64,000 nt of DNA from a virus: positions 30,860-94,859 of the IMG/VR virus record IMGVR_UViG_3300042691_038490. One strand, given 5' to 3'. The notes beneath the pieces are model-generated. The model had not been told where the DNA came from. It made no database searches and worked only from the letters and a program-made list of their open reading frames with translations. Below, in pieces: positions 8,243 to 15,407 of the stretch. The number at the start of each line of letters is the position of its first letter. Position 1 is the first letter of the stretch. Position numbers and translations under genes: made by a program.

Positions 8243-8971
8243 TTTTTTGCTATCTAGTTCTTCAAATTTTTCAATAATATAGGCTAATATATCATTTCTC
8301 ATAATATCATCTGTGCCAAACTTAAATGTCATAATACCTTTATCAGAACTTTTCTTATCATCAAAAAGGTTATATATTTTTTCAAATCCACTATTTTTAA
8401 TATCTGATTGTCTAATATCACCAATTAATATAAGTTTACTAAATTTACCCATTCTTGTGGTAATTAATAATAAATCATGTATGCTTAAATTTTGGGCTTC
8501 GTCACATATAATATAACTCGCATTAATACTTAGCCCTCGCAAAAATCCTACTGGTAATCCTTTAACTCTTTCCTCCTTCAATAACCTTTCGACTTGTCCC
8601 TTTGGTAATAATTCATGAAGTTTATCCATTAATGGTTGGAGATAAGGGTCTAGTTTACTATGAAGATCACCTTTAAGGAATCCAAGATTGTGGGTAGAAC
8701 TTTCTACTGGATTTCGGATATAAAAAATTTCACCTATCTTTTTACTATTTAAAGCCTGTAAAGCTGCGTATACAGAAAGTAAACTTTTTGCTGTTCCTGC
8801 TGGACCTTTACAGAATACTATTTTTGTATCTTTTGATTGAAGAAGTTGTATAAATTTCTTTTGATTATCTGTCCATTGTAATTCGCGAATATCTAAGAAG
8901 CCTTCAATTTTATCTCTTTGAGGAACTACTGGTGACTTATCTTCTATCTTACGTTTATTTTTTTTAGACAT
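8240..8971 (-). CDS. phoH: PhoH-like ATPase (243 aa)
   Basis: Walker A GPAGTAKS at residues 56-63 and Walker B YIICDEAQN at 153-161, with the family segments IRNPVE and LGFLKGDL. Length and motifs match phage PhoH proteins, which are cytoplasmic P-loop ATPases related to RNA helicases; host homologues are part of the phosphate-starvation regulon and phage roles are still debated. An AATAGTGTAAT motif stands upstream, so it is probably transcribed late with the virion genes. Confidence 0.92.
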   Translation of the reverse strand: MSKKNKRKIEDKSPVVPQRDKIEGFLDIRELQWTDNQKKFIQLLQSKDTKIVFCKGPAGTAKSLLSVYAALQALNSKKIGEIFYIRNPVESSTHNLGFLKGDLHSKLDPYLQPLMDKLHELLPKGQVERLLKEERVKGLPVGFLRGLSINASYIICDEAQNLSIHDLLLITTRMGKFSKLILIGDIRQSDIKNSGFEKIYNLFDDKKSSDKGIMTFKFGTDDIMRNDILAYIIEKFEELDSKK

Positions 8972-8987
8972 TATTACTTACTTAAAT

Positions 8988-8998
8988 ATTACACTATT
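8988..8998 (-). promoter_or_regulatory. Candidate late-promoter motif AATAGTGTAAT
   Basis: Precedes phoH (ATG at 8971) by 16 bases; its outer end overlaps the stop of the glycosyltransferase gene. Confidence 0.4.
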
Positions 8999-9773
8999 TT
9001 ATAATAAAATTGTTTAAATATTCTATATTTTTTAAAGCCATGGGACTATTCTTGGCGTCGCGGATTAAATGTATGTACCCAGTTTTTGAATGTATTTTTA
9101 CATTATAGTCTGTTCTAGAAAAAAGTGTTTTTATTTTTTTATTTAAAATATTACAACTAATAGCAAAATAATATTGTTCACCTATACATGCTTTTAAATC
9201 TGATTTCATATAATAATTTGTTGCCCAAAAATTAGCATTATCTTTATCTAAAATTGTTTTTAATGCTAAGCTTGAATATTTCTCAAAAAAATCTAAATCT
9301 TTTCCTCCTATTATTCCACAATTTGGCGCCCAATTAGATTTAAACTTATCTTCATAAAATTTATTAATACAATATTTTTCGAAAAAATGTAATTGATATC
9401 TTGCATCGCAACCTCTTTCTATAGATTGACAAAATATATCTGAATTAACTAAATCAAATGGTAATTTATTTACTAAAAAAACATCATAATCTAAATGTAA
9501 AAATGGATCTCCATAACTAGCAATCGTTTGATACGCTTTTATTTTACCTAGACTCCAAACATTTTTATATTCTTTCGGTAAAGATTCAAGTTCTGTACTT
9601 ATATTATTCCATTTAAAAATATTTTTTAAGATTTGTTCGCCTTTATAATCTGTTATTAAATTAATTTCATTGTAATGCTGTTTTGCGTAATAAAGGGCTA
9701 CCTTCAATATATTAATAAATTGATATTGTTTAAATGTCTCTTCTTGTGTCCAGAAGGACATATAAACCTTCAT
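8994..9773 (-). CDS. Glycosyltransferase-like protein, DUF6734 type (259 aa)
   Basis: Opens with KVYMSFWTQ and contains VWSLGKIKAYQT and FLHLDYDVFL; the D-x-D is the metal/nucleotide-sugar site of GT-A enzymes. WAPNCGIIGG fits the same group. This pattern corresponds to DUF6734, a glycosyltransferase-like family frequent in phages and bacteria. It would modify virion or host glycans. It stands between virion genes and is more AT-rich than they are. Substrate unknown. Confidence 0.7.
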   Translation of the reverse strand: MKVYMSFWTQEETFKQYQFINILKVALYYAKQHYNEINLITDYKGEQILKNIFKWNNISTELESLPKEYKNVWSLGKIKAYQTIASYGDPFLHLDYDVFLVNKLPFDLVNSDIFCQSIERGCDARYQLHFFEKYCINKFYEDKFKSNWAPNCGIIGGKDLDFFEKYSSLALKTILDKDNANFWATNYYMKSDLKACIGEQYYFAISCNILNKKIKTLFSRTDYNVKIHSKTGYIHLIRDAKNSPMALKNIEYLNNFIIK

Positions 9774-9788
9774 AAATTTTTATAAATA

Positions 9789-10070
9789 TTAAACTAGAGC
9801 GTAACCTTTTTTAAATTTTAGATCTAATTCAAATGCATTTACGGCCAAGCCACGATCAAATCTCTTAATAAAGTCTGCGCCTTTTTTTGGCATTTCAGCT
9901 ATAAACATTTTTTTATCAATTTCTAAAATTACTTGAGATGGTAATACAGAAACATTAGTAATTTTTTTCTTCATCTTACTTTTGATTGCTCTAGCGATTG
10001 CACAATTTTGTGGATTAGCTTTTTCGCCTTCGAGAATATTTCTATCTGTTATCTTTAGGTTTTGTTTCAT
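9789..10070 (-). CDS. Unknown small basic protein (93 aa)
   Basis: Start placed at ATG 10070, because GGAGAA sits a few bases upstream; the earlier ATG at 10082 lies within that ribosome site. Lys-rich, soluble, no motif recognised. The N-terminal part (CAIARAIKSK) resembles a short helical DNA- or protein-binding segment, but this is weak. Overlaps the end of the gene at 10042-10443. Confidence 0.6.
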   Translation of the reverse strand: MKQNLKITDRNILEGEKANPQNCAIARAIKSKMKKKITNVSVLPSQVILEIDKKMFIAEMPKKGADFIKRFDRGLAVNAFELDLKFKKGYALV

Positions 10071-10443
10071 TCTTTTCTCCATTTTTGTTTTTATAAACTA
10101 CTTCAAATGCTTTTGCTTTTGAATTTAATAGTTTAAAAGCTGCTTCAGATTCTTTTCTTATATCTTCATCGCTTATTATCCAGAATTTGCACCAACCTTC
10201 TGGATCTATTGGTCCTTGAATTAATTCACATCTTGGCGAACTACCTTCAAGATAATAAAATACGCAATATTCACATTCTAAATTTTGTTCTTTAAATGGA
10301 TTTTGAGCTGCGCTTATATACTGAATTCCATTTGGTCCAAGTCCACGGTCAAAATATCCATATGTTTGTAAATTAGTTACTATTTTAAGATAAAGATCTT
10401 TTTGGCGTTCTATTAATTTAGGAAATATAAGACCTTCGTTCAT
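10042..10443 (-). CDS. Cys-motif protein with HiPIP-like pattern (133 aa)
   Basis: Contains LECEYCVFYY, SPRCELI and GWCKFW: four cysteines spaced C-x2-C, C, C with the terminal W-C-x-x-W typical of high-potential iron-sulfur proteins. Phages of the same type carry such small proteins near structural genes. It may bind an Fe-S cluster or zinc. Coupled to the upstream gene by ATGA overlap at 10440-10443. A virion role is suggested only by position. Confidence 0.55.
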   Translation of the reverse strand: MNEGLIFPKLIERQKDLYLKIVTNLQTYGYFDRGLGPNGIQYISAAQNPFKEQNLECEYCVFYYLEGSSPRCELIQGPIDPEGWCKFWIISDEDIRKESEAAFKLLNSKAKAFEVVYKNKNGEKNETKPKDNR

Positions 10444-11078
10444 TTTATCTCATTTACACCATATTCGTAATTATCAGAATCTTCTGTGACCCACTTAGGA
10501 CAATTTTCCACGCTATAGATATGACTATTAACTTTGCGTTCAATAAGATTTTGGCCTTGTTTAGTAACAAAGTTTGGATCATATAATCTTAATCTATTAT
10601 TTGGTTGGATGGCAAAATTTCCATTGTCCAGTTGTAATACGTGACCACATTTATGCTGACCAGGATTCTCACTAAATCCAAAATTAAGTTCATTATAATC
10701 ACTATGCGCCCAATCAAGTGTGAATAAGTATGTTCCAAAATGTTCTTTACCAGTTCTAGATAAAAATTTTAATTTTTTATTTTGAAATATAGAGAATTTA
10801 GTTACTGCTATATGATAACTAAAACTGTCCCATAATTCTAATTCGTGAATATCTTGTTCTGGAGTTCCTTCTTTTGAGCAAAATGCGCTAATTGGTGCAT
10901 GCCACCAAATCCCACCATCTTCCATAATAAAGTTAAAAAGTGGCGCTTGAGATGGTAATGATGTTATTCCAAATACTAAAACTTGAAAATATTTATCATG
11001 AGAATCTTGCTGATTGCGTAAATAATTTCCTCTTACATAACATTCAATAGGTGGTATATTTGCGTTAAGAAAAGCCAT
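10440..11078 (-). CDS. Conserved T4-type phage protein of unknown role (212 aa)
   Basis: Begins MAFLNANIPPIECYVRG, an opening I recognise from conserved proteins of marine T4-like phages, with FGITSLPSQAPLF and the segment ISAF following. No enzyme motif. Start preceded by the motif at 11087-11097, and the stop overlaps the next gene, so the three genes 10440, 10042 and 9789 form one late-type unit. Confidence 0.7.
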   Translation of the reverse strand: MAFLNANIPPIECYVRGNYLRNQQDSHDKYFQVLVFGITSLPSQAPLFNFIMEDGGIWWHAPISAFCSKEGTPEQDIHELELWDSFSYHIAVTKFSIFQNKKLKFLSRTGKEHFGTYLFTLDWAHSDYNELNFGFSENPGQHKCGHVLQLDNGNFAIQPNNRLRLYDPNFVTKQGQNLIERKVNSHIYSVENCPKWVTEDSDNYEYGVNEIK

Positions 11079-11086
11079 TTTTCAGA

Positions 11087-11097
11087 ATTACACTAAA
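11087..11097 (-). promoter_or_regulatory. Candidate late-promoter motif TTTAGTGTAAT
   Basis: Ends 8 bases before the ATG at 11078; overlaps the stop region of the gene at 11093. Confidence 0.45.
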
Positions 11098-11533
11098 TAT
11101 AAACACTAAATATACTATCAAATTCAGCTTGAGACAAATACAAGGCTTGACCGTTTTGTGGCTCTATAAATGTAATTTTAATTTCATTATTATCTTCTGT
11201 ATATGCTATATTAATCGCATGACCATTACCATTTGAACGTTTGTAATGTATAACTCCAATTGCAATACTTTCAGCATCACTATCTATATTTTGTTGATAA
11301 TAACCAGAAGAGAATACTTTAAATGCATCTGCAAAATTATCACAATCCCATTTGTGAGACCAATTTAATAGTCTTATAGATCGCAGCCATGTTCTATATT
11401 TTGGATATATTTCATTTTCAATAATATCTTTTTTTGGACAATAATAGCTTCTATCCGCTATTGTAAAATTTTTAGGTATTTTTTGGTTATTATTAAAAAA
11501 TGGCCTAAGTAATTCTTTACCATCAACAATCAT
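11093..11533 (-). CDS. Papain-like fold protein (lectin MOA C-domain type), 146 aa
   Basis: Catalytic-type residues in order: KWDCDNFADAF (Cys), NGHAINI (His) and FIEPQNG (Glu/Gln region). This C-H-E layout matches the small papain-like domain of the agglutinin MOA C-terminus, found in many large phages as a stand-alone protein. It could be a peptidase, or an inactive carbohydrate or peptide binder. First gene of the leftward late block, with the shared palindromic motif 11542-11560 upstream. No signal peptide. Confidence 0.7.
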   Translation of the reverse strand: MIVDGKELLRPFFNNNQKIPKNFTIADRSYYCPKKDIIENEIYPKYRTWLRSIRLLNWSHKWDCDNFADAFKVFSSGYYQQNIDSDAESIAIGVIHYKRSNGNGHAINIAYTEDNNEIKITFIEPQNGQALYLSQAEFDSIFSVYI

Positions 11534-11541
11534 AAATTATT

Positions 11542-11551
11542 TTACACTTTA
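11542..11551 (-). promoter_or_regulatory. Candidate late-promoter motif TAAAGTGTAA, minus half of a divergent pair
   Basis: Forms the left half of the palindrome TTACACTTTATCTGTGTAA (11542-11560); it serves the gene starting at 11533. Confidence 0.45.
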
Positions 11552-11552
11552 T

Positions 11553-11561
11553 CTGTGTAAT
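11553..11561 (+). promoter_or_regulatory. Candidate late-promoter motif CTGTGTAAT, plus half of a divergent pair
   Basis: Right half of the 19-bp palindrome; 7 bases before the ATG at 11569. Confidence 0.4.
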
Positions 11562-11568
11562 ATTTTAT

Positions 11569-11778
11569 ATGCCAGCAGGAAAACAACATACATTTATTGG
11601 TAGAACAGTAGAAGGTTTAAATATATTTACAACTTATAAAGGTATATATAATAATTCAACAACTTATAATGTTGGAAATATTGTTAGATATGAGAACAGT
11701 TTTTACATCAGAATAAATAGCTCGGGCGCAGGAAATTTACCAACAGATGCTAATTATTGGTCAGTATATTCACAATAA
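11569..11778 (+). CDS. Small carbohydrate-binding-like protein (69 aa)
   Basis: The only plus-strand gene of the late block. The segment YNVGNIVRYENSFYI with a final NYWSVYS resembles the chitin/carbohydrate-binding fold (CBM5/12 type: Y-x-x-G-D-x-V-x-Y-x-x-x-x-Y) that is often fused to phage fibres; here it stands alone. Probably a virion adhesion module or fibre tip. Divergently transcribed from 11093 with a shared palindromic motif. Confidence 0.65.
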   Translation: MPAGKQHTFIGRTVEGLNIFTTYKGIYNNSTTYNVGNIVRYENSFYIRINSSGAGNLPTDANYWSVYSQ

Positions 11779-12159
11779 GTAAATCAAAAAGACCTTTTAA
11801 TAAAAATAGCCCCCTGGAAATTTTGACCTTTAAGTATATTCCTTATTATTGATTTTTTATAGATTTCTAAAAAGGGGTAGGGATATACAGTATAAGCTAG
11901 ATAAGATAGATATTAAGCTGTTTATTGTATTATTTAAATAAGGGTTAACATAGAGATAAGTATAGATAAGATAAATAAGTAATATAAATAGTATAATATT
12001 TGATGGAGATTGAAGATAGTACCCCCTCGACGCTTTTGCGATCTCTGTTCGTCTAATTTTTTCAAAAATGGGGTGGTCATATGCAAAATAAAAGGGGATA
12101 GGGTAGCCCAAAAGTCATAAGTCATTGACTATCAATGAAATTTAAATGATAAAAATCTC
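11779..12159 (+). other. Long intergenic stretch at the left edge of the cassette island
   Basis: About 380 bases with no convincing gene. It holds short direct repeats of the type AGATAAG/TAGATAAGATA (11905-11990) and G-runs, and ends in the first half-copy of the island repeat (12111-12140). Two minus-strand reading frames (11857-12111, 11934-12125) are hydrophobic and low in complexity and lack a good ribosome site. It marks a composition change from AT-rich virion genes to higher-GC cassettes. Confidence 0.5.
12111..12140 (+). repeat. Island repeat R0 (single half-unit)
   Basis: Contains AAGTCATTGACTATCAATGA, a single half of the repeat unit found twice in each full copy (R1-R10). It lies just upstream of the first cassette promoter. 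Confidence 0.5.
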
Positions 12160-12187
12160 TTGTGCAATCCCTAAAGTGTGATAGATT
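12160..12187 (+). promoter_or_regulatory. Sigma70-type promoter of the first cassette
   Basis: -35 TTGTGC, 16-nt spacer ending TGTGA, -10 TAGATT; ATG follows 6 bases later. The same arrangement recurs at 13867. Confidence 0.6.
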
Positions 12188-12193
12188 AAGAGT

Positions 12194-12367
12194 ATGAAAG
12201 TTAAAGCAAACATCAAGTTCGACCTAAACGAAACCATCAAACGACTTGAGGCTATCACGGCAGGATACAAAGCATCCGCCCAACGCCTCGACAACATCGT
12301 GGCAGAAGCCCAAGCTAAGAAGGATGAAGCCCATCAGAAGTATATGGGCGAACCCATCGTAAAATAA
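12194..12367 (+). CDS. Small helical cassette protein, paralogue of 13921 (57 aa)
   Basis: 57 residues, mostly one amphipathic helix. Paralogue of the gene at 13921: both contain IKFDLNETI(K/R)RLE followed by a similar helix. It has almost no leader: the ATG is 6 bases after its -10 box. GC content and codon use are clearly higher than in the virion genes. No known family; perhaps a small inhibitor or DNA/protein binder. Confidence 0.6.
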   Translation: MKVKANIKFDLNETIKRLEAITAGYKASAQRLDNIVAEAQAKKDEAHQKYMGEPIVK

Positions 12368-12370
12368 TCA

Positions 12371-12399
12371 TTGACGAAACAACAACCAGAAAGCATACT
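12371..12399 (+). promoter_or_regulatory. Weak sigma70-type promoter upstream of 12407
   Basis: -35 TTGACG, 17-nt spacer, -10 CATACT. The long reading frame here could start at the TTG of this -35 box, so the first ATG (12407) is preferred as start. Confidence 0.4.
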
Positions 12400-12406
12400 A
12401 GCTCAA

Positions 12407-12826
12407 ATGAAAAACCAAATCACCATCACTAAACAACCCTTCGGCAACACAACCGCTTTCCTCTTGGAAGGCAACAAAGGTCAGATCGAAAACTTCCATA
12501 ATGCGATGTATAACTACTCCGCAACTAATGGCGAGTTGCACGATATGGGCAACGGCAAAGCGTTCTACTTCTATGCACAGCCCGAGGCCGTGCTAGAAGC
12601 TATGACCAAGGTTGCTCTCTATGCCCTATGCAATAAGATCAAAGCAAAGGGCTTGAAGGGTGGACTACTCTCCCTTGCAAAGCAGAAAGCACAAAGCAAG
12701 TTCGATAGCATCAAAGAAGGACGCTTCCTTCGCACAGCAATCTCTACCGATGTGTTTAATGTGGGAACGATCAGTGCAGAGAAACCTAGCGACTACTGCG
12801 GTGCGATCAGTAGCGGGAGAGACTAA
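12407..12826 (+). CDS. Cassette family protein 1 (three paralogues in window), 139 aa
   Basis: Belongs to an unrecognised family with three members here (also 15023 and 19745). Shared features in order: an opening beta segment with FGNTTAFLLEG, then ENFHNAMYNYSATNGEL, GKAFYFYAQPE, a helical middle with KGLKGG, and a tail with RFLRTAISTDVF and ISAEK. Soluble, no membrane segment or known catalytic motif. The start is 8 bases after a -10-like box. It overlaps the next gene by one base (TAATG). Family-specific retention in three separate cassettes suggests a useful interaction role such as counter-defence. Confidence 0.7.
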   Translation: MKNQITITKQPFGNTTAFLLEGNKGQIENFHNAMYNYSATNGELHDMGNGKAFYFYAQPEAVLEAMTKVALYALCNKIKAKGLKGGLLSLAKQKAQSKFDSIKEGRFLRTAISTDVFNVGTISAEKPSDYCGAISSGRD

Positions 12827-13203
12827 TGACAGCAGAGATACTTGTTATAGCTTTAACACTCTTGGGTGAAGCTCGGGGCGAAGGCTTCGACGGAATGGCG
12901 GGTGTTGCATCAGTCATCCAGACGCGAGCCATTGAACGCAAGCAGACAGCTTCGCAGGTCTGTCTTGCACCAAAGCAGTTCAGCTTCTGGAATGGTGGAG
13001 TTACCGAAGCACAGAAGCAGAAGTTGCTCGCCAACCCTCAAGCACACAACGCTATTCGTCTTGCTAAACTTGTAGCAGAGAAGCGGATGCCTGATGTGGT
13101 GAATGGTGCGAACCACTACCACACCTTCCAAGTGTCGCCCAAGTGGTCAAAGGGTGAGCAAACAGTCGCAGTAATTAAAAATCACAAGTTCTACCGATTG
13201 TAG
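12826..13203 (+). CDS. Cell wall hydrolase, SleB type (125 aa)
   Basis: Matches the Hydrolase_2/SleB family: LLGEARGEGFDGMAGVASVI, then QVCLAPKQFSFWNGG, GANHYHT and a final HKFYRL. The Glu of GEARGE is the expected catalytic residue of these peptidoglycan lytic transglycosylases. Single domain, no signal peptide, so export would need a holin or host route. Likely endolysin or a lysis-related cassette; it is translationally linked to 12407 by TAATG. Confidence 0.85.
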   Translation: MTAEILVIALTLLGEARGEGFDGMAGVASVIQTRAIERKQTASQVCLAPKQFSFWNGGVTEAQKQKLLANPQAHNAIRLAKLVAEKRMPDVVNGANHYHTFQVSPKWSKGEQTVAVIKNHKFYRL

Positions 13204-13206
13204 GAC

Positions 13207-13234
13207 TTGACAATAAAGAAAGACATGATAAGAT
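13207..13234 (+). promoter_or_regulatory. Sigma70-type promoter
   Basis: -35 TTGACA, 16-nt spacer ending ATGA, -10 TAAGAT; drives 13241 and 13384. Confidence 0.7.
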
Positions 13235-13240
13235 AAAACA

Positions 13241-13384
13241 ATGAATAATACCAATGACAAGATCATCGAGTTGGCATCCAACTTGGTGAATATCATCAAA
13301 GACCTAAACAGCAAGCAATACAACCTCACCGCTGGAGTTTACCTCGCAGAGTTGAGCAACCTACTCGAAATGAGGAAGATCTAA
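13241..13384 (+). CDS. Small helical protein (47 aa)
   Basis: ATG 6 bases after the -10 box; two short helices rich in Leu, Asn and Lys (KIIELASNLV, AELSNLLEM). Overlaps the start of the DUF3846 gene by one base (TAATG), so the two are translated together. No family recognised. Confidence 0.5.
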   Translation: MNNTNDKIIELASNLVNIIKDLNSKQYNLTAGVYLAELSNLLEMRKI

Positions 13385-13764
13385 TGATGGCACGCGCTAT
13401 CCTCATCGACCCATTCACCGAGACTGTCTCACAGGTAACTCTTGTGGACACGAAACTCGAAACTCTCCGCAATCTCATCGAGTGCGAGATCATCACGATG
13501 GCTGGCCTTGCTGATGGTGTGGACATGATCTTAGATGACGAAGGACTCTTGAAAGACTCAAAGTCTCAAGCCTACTTCAAGTTCGGGATCAGCTCTCAAC
13601 CTTTCGCTGGCAAAGCGTTGATCGTTGGCACAGACGAAGAAGGAAACACAGTTTCACTTCCTGAGAGTGTGACAACCGAAAAAGTTTTTGAGAGAGTGAT
13701 CTTTTTCAAACCCTCTGAAAAATATCTGGACGAATCAAAAGAAATTAGAGTTTTGCCCTTTTAA
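13384..13764 (+). CDS. DUF3846-like protein (126 aa)
   Basis: The pattern ILIDPFTETVSQV, then LETLRNLIECEI, ILDDEGLL and GKALIVGTDEEGN matches the DUF3846 family, a small soluble family known from phages, plasmids and mobile elements, with no assigned function. Stop is directly followed by island repeat R1. Confidence 0.65.
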   Translation: MMARAILIDPFTETVSQVTLVDTKLETLRNLIECEIITMAGLADGVDMILDDEGLLKDSKSQAYFKFGISSQPFAGKALIVGTDEEGNTVSLPESVTTEKVFERVIFFKPSEKYLDESKEIRVLPF

Positions 13765-13775
13765 AAGTCTCCCTT

Positions 13776-13847
13776 CGTAAGTTGTTATCCATCAACGACT
13801 TACGCAAGGCGGGTCCCTTGCGTCGTAAGTCGTTATCAATCAACGAG
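13776..13847 (+). repeat. Island repeat R1
   Basis: Two half-units CGTAAGTTGTTATCCATCAA and CGTAAGTCGTTATCAATCAA flank a GC-rich core with the hairpin CAAGG/CCTTG. The left half also folds with itself (CGTAAGTTGTT / AACGACTTACG). Lies between convergent-independent cassettes at 13384 and 13921. Confidence 0.75.
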
Positions 13848-13866
13848 AAATAAATGAAGAAATTTC

Positions 13867-13894
13867 TTGCAAAAAATGAAAAATGTGATAGATT
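13867..13894 (+). promoter_or_regulatory. Sigma70-type promoter
   Basis: -35 TTGCAA, 16-nt spacer ending TGTGA, -10 TAGATT; nearly the same as the promoter of its paralogue at 12160. Confidence 0.6.
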
Positions 13895-13920
13895 ATAAGT
13901 AGAAAGAAAGAAGAAAAAAA

Positions 13921-14067
13921 ATGAAAACAAAAATCAAAATCAAATTCGACCTCAACGAAACAATTCGCCGCTTGGAAGAAATCTCCAAGGGCTATCAAGA
14001 ATCCGCAAAACGGATGGAAAAAATCATCGTCAAAATGGACGAAATCAAAACTCTTAAGAAAGGATAA
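13921..14067 (+). CDS. Small helical cassette protein, paralogue of 12194 (48 aa)
   Basis: Shares IKFDLNETIRRLEE and the following GY-x-(A/E)SA(K/Q)R helix with the 57-residue protein at 12194; the C-terminus is shorter and Lys-rich. Promoter and -10 box are also alike, so the whole cassette head was duplicated. Followed 7 bases later by 14075 in the same transcript. Confidence 0.6.
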   Translation: MKTKIKIKFDLNETIRRLEEISKGYQESAKRMEKIIVKMDEIKTLKKG

Positions 14068-14074
14068 TAAAACA

Positions 14075-14275
14075 ATGATAACAATAAATCCAGAACTATA
14101 CGAAAACAAAAACATATTCCGATATGGTAACGAAAAGCTACTCGTGAAGGTGTTCCCTTCCACGATTGGATATAAAACAATGAGTGCAACCGCTGAAATC
14201 CTCGAAGGTGAGGACAAGGGTAAGTGGACAACCATTTATCTTCGCAAAGGTTTGTATCCCGTTGATGCTCAATAA
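14075..14275 (+). CDS. Unknown small protein (66 aa)
   Basis: Compact beta-type protein (LLVKVFPS, TTIYLRKGLY). No family recognised. Lies 7 bases after 13921 and shares its promoter. Confidence 0.55.
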   Translation: MITINPELYENKNIFRYGNEKLLVKVFPSTIGYKTMSATAEILEGEDKGKWTTIYLRKGLYPVDAQ

Positions 14276-14285
14276 GAAATAAAGT

Positions 14286-14313
14286 TTGACAAAATAGAAA
14301 AATCTGATAGGAT
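14286..14313 (+). promoter_or_regulatory. Sigma70-type promoter
   Basis: -35 TTGACA, 16-nt spacer ending CTGA, -10 TAGGAT; 6 bases before the ATG at 14320. Confidence 0.7.
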
Positions 14314-14319
14314 AAAAAT

Positions 14320-14613
14320 ATGAAAGATAAGAACAAAGCAATCAAACCAGAAATCGGAACCTTCTACCTCTTGACCTACGACAAGACGAAGCATCCTTGG
14401 CTCCCTACCGAAGAAGTCCTCTTTGTGAAGGATAACGAAACCTTCATCAAAATCAGCATCAGCCAAGGTGCTGGTTTTAGCTCTCGTTGGGATTGGGCAA
14501 CCGAAAAAGCGGTGACCATTACCAAGCTCGCAAAAAATCAGCAGCTTGTGGACAAACTCAACCTCTCGGTAGAAATTGGCAGAGACATCGCCAAGGCCGA
14601 ACTTGGAAAATAA
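14320..14613 (+). CDS. Unknown cassette protein (97 aa)
   Basis: Beta-strand rich first half with GTFYLLTYDKTKHPWLP, EEVLFVKD and WDWATEKAVTI; helical C-terminus. It looks like a small SH3/OB-type fold but I cannot name a family. Own promoter, almost leaderless. Confidence 0.6.
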   Translation: MKDKNKAIKPEIGTFYLLTYDKTKHPWLPTEEVLFVKDNETFIKISISQGAGFSSRWDWATEKAVTITKLAKNQQLVDKLNLSVEIGRDIAKAELGK

Positions 14614-14614
14614 A

Positions 14615-14752
14615 ATGAAAAAAATCCTTTTCAAAATAAATAAAAAAACTTACAGGCTCGCCGTGAAAAATGGTGAAGAAAAAAACTTTCTGCGAGAGAG
14701 ATTTTTCTACTATGTTTCTGCGAGTTGCTTGCATCTTCGAGACCTGCTCTAA
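14615..14752 (+). CDS. Possible small basic peptide (45 aa)
   Basis: Opens one base after the preceding stop and runs into repeat R2. Basic and aromatic (RERFFYYV). No distinctive motif; coding status uncertain. Confidence 0.3.
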   Translation: MKKILFKINKKTYRLAVKNGEEKNFLRERFFYYVSASCLHLRDLL

Positions 14753-14823
14753 GTAACTCAGCATCAACGAGTTACGCTCGCAGGGAGGCCGATCCCATAA
14801 ATGCTTAATAATCAATGCTTTAT
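14751..14823 (+). repeat. Island repeat R2
   Basis: Half-units AGTAACTCAGCATCAACGAG and CTTAATAATCAATGCTTTAT flank the core CTCGCAGGGAGGCCG. The core GCAGGGAGG is shared with R5, R6 and R7. Confidence 0.75.
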
Positions 14824-14911
14824 AAATTCATGATCTTAGACTAAAACCTGATGAAATGCTTAAAATCAAAAACGATCTTTGAACAAAACCTAATGGAAGG
14901 CAAAAAATCTA

Positions 14912-14990
14912 AAGTCTTGAGTATCAAAGACTTACGCAACCAACTCCCCCGCGCGCGCAAACCCTTGACTATCAACAACTTGCAACGCTT
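14912..14990 (+). repeat. Island repeat R3
   Basis: Half-units GTCTTGAGTATCAAAGACTT and CCTTGACTATCAACAACTTG flank a CCCCCGCGCGCGC core. Its right end merges with the -35 box of the promoter at 14989. A plus-strand reading frame across it (14851-15048) is not credible coding. Confidence 0.65.
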
Positions 14991-15016
14991 GACAAAACAA
15001 AAATCTCTGATATCCT
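14989..15016 (+). promoter_or_regulatory. Sigma70-type promoter
   Basis: -35 TTGACA, 16-nt spacer ending CTGA, -10 TATCCT; 6 bases before ATG 15023. Confidence 0.7.
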
Positions 15017-15022
15017 CTTTTT

Positions 15023-15385
15023 ATGCAAAACAAAATAAAAATATTTAGCGAACCCTTTGGCCCTAACCTCGCCTATTTGATAGAAGCTGATTTCCTATCT
15101 GCTGAAAGATTTTATAATGCAATTTACAATTTCGGTGGGACGAATTACAAATTGCAAGATCGTGGAAGTGGGAAAGCATTTTACTTTTATGCAGAGCCAG
15201 CGAAGTTTCGCAGAGCTTTAGCTCTCGCTCTCTCAAACAATCTTGAATCATCTTTTGGTGATGGCAACTGGGACTCTCACGGAGAAGCCCTAGCAGACCA
15301 AATCATTTCAGAAATAAAACCATCATCTTTTGTAAGGCGTTCAGTATCAACAGAATATTCTTGCAGAAAATCTTTGACAGAATAG
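15023..15385 (+). CDS. Cassette family protein 2 (120 aa)
   Basis: Second member of the three-gene family (12407, 19745). Shared blocks: FGPNLAYLIEAD, AERFYNAIYNFGGTNYKL, GSGKAFYFYAEP, then ISEIKPSSFVRRSVSTEYS. The KGLKGG block is replaced by a shorter GDGNWDSHGEAL segment, so the middle is variable while the ends are conserved. Lower GC than 12407, hence probably an old divergence rather than a recent copy. Confidence 0.7.
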   Translation: MQNKIKIFSEPFGPNLAYLIEADFLSAERFYNAIYNFGGTNYKLQDRGSGKAFYFYAEPAKFRRALALALSNNLESSFGDGNWDSHGEALADQIISEIKPSSFVRRSVSTEYSCRKSLTE

Positions 15386-15401
15386 TAATCTGTGATACAT
15401 T
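15374..15401 (+). promoter_or_regulatory. Sigma70-type promoter
   Basis: -35 TTGACA (inside the end of the previous gene), 16-nt spacer ending TGTGA, -10 TACATT; 6 bases before ATG 15408. Confidence 0.7.
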
Positions 15402-15407
15402 AGTCGT

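Noticed and set aside
11857-12125. Two overlapping minus-strand frames in the 380-base gap
   Set aside because: Hydrophobic low-complexity translation from AT-rich repeats, no ribosome site, no promoter; treated as non-coding.
14851-15048. 65-residue plus-strand reading frame
   Set aside because: It runs through repeat R3 and the promoter of 15023, is very basic and has no ribosome site.
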